Assembly: GCA_046760985.1 (NCBI GenBank)
Contig: JBHIFE010000018.1
Coordinates: 1 to 17,627, forward strand
DNA from: JBHIFE01 sp046760985
GTDB taxonomy: Bacteria > Chloroflexota > Dehalococcoidia > Dehalococcoidales > RBG-16-60-22
Length of the DNA: 17,627 nucleotides
Direction of reading: 5' to 3'
Both the position numbers and the translations under genes were made by a program. A model generated the notes under the pieces. It had not been told where the DNA came from and did not search any database. It was given only the letters and a program-made list of their open reading frames with translations. Positions 14,271-17,627 of the stretch are shown piece after piece; positions within the stretch are counted from its first letter, which is position 1, and each line of letters opens with the position of its first letter.

Positions 14271-14300
14271 ACTTTAACATAAAGGAAAACTGTTTGTCAA
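14271..14300 (-). promoter_or_regulatory. Promoter of the rrf2-led sulfur cluster
   Basis: On the minus strand a consensus TTGACA (14295-14300), an 18-base spacer and TAAAGT (14271-14276). The predicted start near 14264 falls inside the dyad described above. Confidence 0.65.
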
Positions 14301-14359
14301 GCCTTTTGTTGTGATTATTTGGGCAACTCTCCTTACTCTGGATTAGTGATTTAGGAGAA

Positions 14360-14388
14360 TTTAAGGGGAGGGGATAAAATGGTATCAT
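14360..14388 (+). promoter_or_regulatory. Probable promoter for the beta-CASP gene
   Basis: TATCAT (14383-14388) is preceded by TGG, an extended -10; the -35 region (TTTAAG, 14360-14365) is poor. The start would lie near 14395, ahead of GGGAGG at 14404-14409. The rest of the divergent gap holds the rrf2 promoter and operator. Confidence 0.4.
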
Positions 14389-14416
14389 ATAAGACAAACT
14401 GCCGGGAGGCGCAAAA

Positions 14417-15823
14417 TTGCAGATAAAGGTCAGTTTCTTGGGTGCAACCCGCAATGTAACTGGTTCCCGGTATCTATTGGAGGCTAACGAAGTCAGGCTT
14501 TTGGTAGACTGTGGGCTTTATCAGGAAAGGGAATTCAAGAGCCGGAACTGGGAGCCATTGCGTATCTCCCCTCATACCTTAGATGCCGTTCTGTTGACAC
14601 ATGCTCATCTTGATCATTGTGGACTGCTTCCTAAACTGGTTCGTGATGGCTTTCGGGGCAAAATTTATTGCACGGCGGCTACCGCTGAGATTGCCCAAAT
14701 CATACTCTTAGATTCCGCCAAGCTGCAGCAAGAAGATGCCGAATTTAAACGTGAAAGACATGAGCGAGAAGGCAGAAAAGGTCCCTTCCCAGAGATCCCG
14801 CTCTATACTGCTGATGATGCTAAGGCTGTTTTCCCTCTGTTTGCGACGAGGAAATACGGAGAGACTGCCTATATCGGTAACGGGATTGAAGCTACGTTCT
14901 ATGATGCCGGTCATGTCCTGGGCTCGTCCATGATAGAGGTTGTGGTTAGGCAGGGTGAGAATAGGAGGATAATTCTCTTTTCTGGTGACGTTGGGAGGCG
15001 GAACCGACCAATACTGCGAGACCCGACTATCTTTGACCAAGCCGATTATGTACTGGTTGAGTCCACGTATGGAGACAGGCTGCATCAAAACCCGGCGGAT
15101 ATTGGTAATAGTCTTGCTGAGATTATAAACTCCACTTGGAAAGCTAGAGGAAATGTGATTGTGCCTAGTTTCGCCTTAGAGCGAGCCCAGGAAGTCCTTT
15201 ATTGTCTGAACGAGTTGCTACTTGGGAAGCATATACCATATTTGATGGTCTTCGTCGATAGTCCTATGGCGACCAGCATCACGGAAGTGTTCGAGCATCA
15301 TCCTGAATTGTATGACAGGGAGATGACCGAACTTATACGCCACAAAAAATCTCCGTTTGATTTTCCTGGTCTGAAAATGGTTCGGACAGTGGATGAGTCA
15401 AAAGCAATTAATCAAATAGTGGGAACTACAATGATAATAGCTGGCTCTGGAATGTGTACCGGAGGCAGGATAAAGCATCACCTCGTAACCAACATTTCCA
15501 GGCAGGAAAGCACAGTGCTTTTTGTGGGGTATCAGGCTGTCGGTACGTTAGGAAGAAGTATCGTCGATGGTGCCAAAGAAGTAAGAATACTGGGGCAGTA
15601 TTATCCCGTCCGGGCAAGGATAGCCCAGCTCCAAGGTTTTTCAGCCCATGCCGATAGGGATGAGCTTTTCCGATGGCTCTCCCGACTCAAAAGACCCCCC
15701 AGGCAACTGTTTGTTGTTCACGGAGAAGCTGAGTCAGCCCAGCGATTCAGCGACTTTCTGGGTGAGAAAACTGGGTGGCGAATATCAGTCCCAGAGTTTG
15801 GTACTGAAGTTCTTCTGGAGTAG
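14417..15823 (+). CDS. Beta-CASP metallo-beta-lactamase-fold ribonuclease-like protein
   Basis: A 468-residue member of the CPSF73/Ysh1-like beta-CASP group, zinc-dependent nucleases that cut RNA. The metal motifs are all present: Asp31 in LVDCGLY, THAHLDHCG at 61-69, His166 in DAGHVLGS, Asp191 in FSGDVG, His411 in GFSAHAD and His435 in VVHGE. The beta-CASP region includes VPSFALERAQEV, DSPMA and GSGMCTGGR. The start is TTG at 14417-14419, supported by GGGAGG eight bases upstream and by the immediate IKVSFLGATRNVTGS N-terminus of the family. Transcription is divergent from the sulfur cluster, so a functional link is not implied. There is no KH domain, unlike archaeal CPSF proteins. The RNA target is unknown. 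Confidence 0.94.
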   Translation: MQIKVSFLGATRNVTGSRYLLEANEVRLLVDCGLYQEREFKSRNWEPLRISPHTLDAVLLTHAHLDHCGLLPKLVRDGFRGKIYCTAATAEIAQIILLDSAKLQQEDAEFKRERHEREGRKGPFPEIPLYTADDAKAVFPLFATRKYGETAYIGNGIEATFYDAGHVLGSSMIEVVVRQGENRRIILFSGDVGRRNRPILRDPTIFDQADYVLVESTYGDRLHQNPADIGNSLAEIINSTWKARGNVIVPSFALERAQEVLYCLNELLLGKHIPYLMVFVDSPMATSITEVFEHHPELYDREMTELIRHKKSPFDFPGLKMVRTVDESKAINQIVGTTMIIAGSGMCTGGRIKHHLVTNISRQESTVLFVGYQAVGTLGRSIVDGAKEVRILGQYYPVRARIAQLQGFSAHADRDELFRWLSRLKRPPRQLFVVHGEAESAQRFSDFLGEKTGWRISVPEFGTEVLLE

Positions 15824-15876
15824 CCGCTTCAAATAGTATAAAATATTATTTAATCAGTCCAAGGGGGGTGTTTGCC

Positions 15877-16992
15877 ATGTGGGGATGGTTTACTACCAAT
15901 AGTTTGTGGATTCTTATTGTCTCGGGTCTGGTGTTAATTCTTTTTCTCACCGTAGGCGAGCGGTTTCGGGATAAAATCATAAAGGCAGTACCAGAGGAGA
16001 GGCAGGGGAGAGCCGAGAAAGGTGTAGATGTTGCCTTCTGGACCATTGAAGGAATTGCCTTAGTGGTAACGGTTCTGGCATTTGTGGCTATTGTATTGTC
16101 TGAGGAAGGTGTCTACGCCACGATAACCCCAGAAACGATACAGATGTGGTTTCTGGAGCATGGCACCAGTATTCTCGTCATGTTAGTGGTGGGAATTGGG
16201 TTATGGTATGCCCTGGAAAAGTTTCTTCCTCCGCTGGTGCTCCGAGCCATGGTCAAACCCAAACGTGGAGAAACCCGAGAAGGGATGAAGAAAAGAGCGG
16301 ATACCCTGAAAGGTGTCTTTATGGGGCTGGGCAAGACTCTCATTATCCTGCTGGTCGCCTTTATGATTCTGTCTGAGATGGAGGTAAATATTGGTCCTAT
16401 TCTGGCTGGTCTTGGCATCGTCGGCATAGCTGTCGGTTTTGGTGCTCAGTATCTGATAAGAGACCTTATTGCTGGTGTCTTCATCCTGCTGGAAAACCAG
16501 TATCGGGTGGGGGATGTAGCCAGGGTAGCTGACATCGCCGGGTTGGTAGAGGAAGTGACCCTGAGGAAGACAGTGCTACGTGACTTAGACGGCATAGTCC
16601 ACCACGTGCCCAATGGTGAGATTAGGGTAGCCAGCAACTTCACCAGACACTTTTCCCGGGTCAACCTTGATGTCTCGGTATCCTACGGTACCGACCTTGA
16701 CCACGCTATAAGCGTGATAAATCGGGTGGGGCAGGAGCTTGCTGCAGATGAGAACTGGAGTTGGCGTATTAAAACTCCGCCTCAGGTGCTGAGGGTGAAT
16801 AAATTTGGCGACTCTGGGATAGAAATTAAGGTTTTGGGCGACGTTAAGCCTATTGAGCAGTGGAACGTGATGGGAGAATTAAGATACCGCCTTAAGAAGG
16901 CATTTGATGCTGAAGGTATAGAAATACCCTGGCCCCACACCAAGGTATACTTTGGCAATGCACCACAGACCCCTGAGCTAGGTGGACATTAA
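15877..16992 (+). CDS. MscS-family mechanosensitive ion channel
   Basis: A 371-residue inner-membrane channel that opens under membrane tension to release solutes. Hydrophobic segments lie near residues 10-27, 53-75, 97-113, 147-166 and 172-190; the last is the glycine- and alanine-rich pore helix (GLGIVGIAVGFGAQYLIRD). The MscS beta domain follows (ENQYRVGDVARV, PNGEIRVASNFTR), then the C-terminal alpha-beta domain, ending in IEIPWPHTKVYFG. Five predicted helices are more than the three of E. coli MscS. The ATG at 15877-15879 is chosen because AAGGGGGG starts at 15861; a GTG at 15868 would lie inside that site. The 53-base gap to the upstream gene includes an AT-rich stretch that might hold a promoter. 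Confidence 0.95.
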   Translation: MWGWFTTNSLWILIVSGLVLILFLTVGERFRDKIIKAVPEERQGRAEKGVDVAFWTIEGIALVVTVLAFVAIVLSEEGVYATITPETIQMWFLEHGTSILVMLVVGIGLWYALEKFLPPLVLRAMVKPKRGETREGMKKRADTLKGVFMGLGKTLIILLVAFMILSEMEVNIGPILAGLGIVGIAVGFGAQYLIRDLIAGVFILLENQYRVGDVARVADIAGLVEEVTLRKTVLRDLDGIVHHVPNGEIRVASNFTRHFSRVNLDVSVSYGTDLDHAISVINRVGQELAADENWSWRIKTPPQVLRVNKFGDSGIEIKVLGDVKPIEQWNVMGELRYRLKKAFDAEGIEIPWPHTKVYFGNAPQTPELGGH

Positions 16993-16996
16993 TTTT

Positions 16997-17230
16997 TTAT
17001 AGTTCACCTTGCAGCAACGTCTCAGTATCCTGGACTCCCTGGATACCGCGGACCTCACCGACGACTATCTTGGCTAGCTCAAAGAGAGTCTTAGCTTCGG
17101 CTATGGCTATTGCGTCCCAGTGCCCAAACACTAGGTTTACGTCTAGGATGCCTGGGGTGGCACGAATCTGAGACAGGGCACCGGATTCCAATCCCGGGAC
17201 TAATTTAATAAGGAGATAGCCTTTCACCAT
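16997..17230 (-). CDS. Stand-alone RAM (Lrp/AsnC ligand-binding) domain protein
   Basis: A 77-residue protein matching only the C-terminal RAM domain of Lrp/AsnC regulators. It reads GYLLIKLVPGLESGALSQI, then GILDVNLVFGHWDAIAIAEA and a final helix with VRGIQGVQDTETLL, the usual beta-alpha-beta-beta-alpha-beta layout. There is no DNA-binding helix-turn-helix, so it may bind a small ligand or pair with full-length regulators; its role is unknown. The SD before the ATG is weak. It lies 45 bases downstream of tatC in the same direction and ends four bases from the convergent mscS gene. Confidence 0.9.
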   Translation of the reverse strand: MVKGYLLIKLVPGLESGALSQIRATPGILDVNLVFGHWDAIAIAEAKTLFELAKIVVGEVRGIQGVQDTETLLQGEL

Positions 17231-17275
17231 TTGCGAGCATTATATTCCTTGACTGAGTTTTTGGCAAACGAAGAG

Positions 17276-17627
17276 TCAGTGCTGGGAGGCTGGTGAGGGA
17301 GCAGGCGCAGTCACACCGGTTTCCTTTCGCTGGACAAGCTTAGCTAGCCAGATGCTCATTTCATATAGAACAATCAGTGGCGCAGCGACCAGGCTCTGAT
17401 TTATGGGGTCAAAGGTGGGAGTGATTATTGCCGCTAGGATAAAGGCGAAGATAATGGCTATCTTCCGCTTGTCGGAAAGCCACTTCGGCTTGATAATCCC
17501 CAACCTTGATAGGAAAGTTGTTATCACGGGCATCTCAAAGACAAAGCCGATAGCCAACAGTAGTCTGGTTAGGATTGAGATATAATTCCCAATTTTAATC
17601 TGGGGGGTAGCTATATCGCTACCAAAG
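17276..17627 (-). CDS. tatC: Sec-independent translocase protein TatC, 3' part
   Basis: TatC is the membrane receptor for twin-arginine signal peptides in the Tat export pathway. The frame is open through the right edge (first full codon at 17626) and gives the last 116 residues. Visible are the NYISILTRLLLAIGFVFEMP segment with the conserved Phe-Glu, a helix IAIIFAFILAAIITPTFDP with the conserved Thr-Pro, and a final helix LVAAPLIVLYEMSIWLAKLV. The cytoplasmic tail runs on to APAPSPASQH. The N-terminal helices and start lie outside. A shorter reading from an internal TTG at 17557 would drop conserved residues and is not the true start. Confidence 0.95.
   Translation of the reverse strand, partial: FGSDIATPQIKIGNYISILTRLLLAIGFVFEMPVITTFLSRLGIIKPKWLSDKRKIAIIFAFILAAIITPTFDPINQSLVAAPLIVLYEMSIWLAKLVQRKETGVTAPAPSPASQH

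Noticed and set aside
14708..15088. Minus-strand open frame of about 126 codons
   Set aside because: It lies wholly antisense to the beta-CASP gene and its translation shows no family features.
16993..16996. Shared terminator between convergent mscS and RAM genes
   Set aside because: Only four bases separate the stops. A T-run follows the mscS stop but no stem precedes it.

Overview
The window looks like bacterial chromosome from an anaerobe. It has Shine-Dalgarno (SD) sites, sigma70-type promoters, frequent TTG starts, MnmA, IscS, an Rrf2 regulator and TatC. The gene set (anaerobic sulfur assimilation, a siroheme reductase with ferredoxin clusters, a bacterial Thi4) and the style of the proteins suggest Chloroflexota, perhaps Dehalococcoidia. 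That placement is inferred from memory of protein families and was not tested.

About 14.2 kb of the minus strand is one co-directional sulfur acquisition and trafficking cluster. In transcription order (high to low coordinates) it contains: an Rrf2/IscR-type regulator; a ThiF/MoeB-type E1-like enzyme; cysteine synthase CysK; a small siroheme sulfite-reductase-like protein; a second cysteine synthase fused to a TusA-like sulfur-carrier domain; serine acetyltransferase CysE; a cystathionine gamma-synthase/lyase; threonine synthase; a stand-alone NIL-domain protein; cysteine desulfurase; Thi4 thiazole synthase; an unrecognised Cys/His-rich protein; tRNA thiolase MnmA; an 80-residue protein ending in Gly-Gly; a MOSC-domain protein; and NadA, cut by the left edge. 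Most gaps are under 100 bases. Internal promoters are visible before cysE, thi4 and the MOSC gene, so the cluster is probably several linked transcription units. A strong promoter with a 20-bp dyad over the expected start site precedes the Rrf2 gene and suggests autoregulation.

Together the genes would reduce or accept inorganic sulfur (reductase), fix it into cysteine (CysE with two cysteine synthases), pass it to homocysteine or methionine (cystathionine enzyme; the threonine synthase draws on the same homoserine branch), mobilise it as persulfide (desulfurase, TusA-like domain) and deliver it to thiazole, thiolated tRNA and Fe-S enzymes such as NadA. The most unusual parts are the cysteine synthase-TusA fusion, the Gly-Gly-ending protein as a possible thiocarboxylate carrier for the E1-like enzyme, a Thi4 with cysteine at the sulfur-donor position, a reductase with an altered siroheme-cluster motif, and an unknown protein embedded in the cluster.

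Divergent from the regulator, the plus strand carries a beta-CASP metallo-beta-lactamase-fold RNA nuclease-like gene and an MscS-type mechanosensitive channel. At the right edge on the minus strand are a stand-alone RAM (Lrp ligand-binding) domain gene and the 3' part of tatC. A 101-bp structured, MITE-like element flanked by 10-bp direct repeats lies between the fusion gene and cysE. There is no gene-free stretch over 300 bases, and I saw no RNA genes, CRISPR or recognisable transposase.
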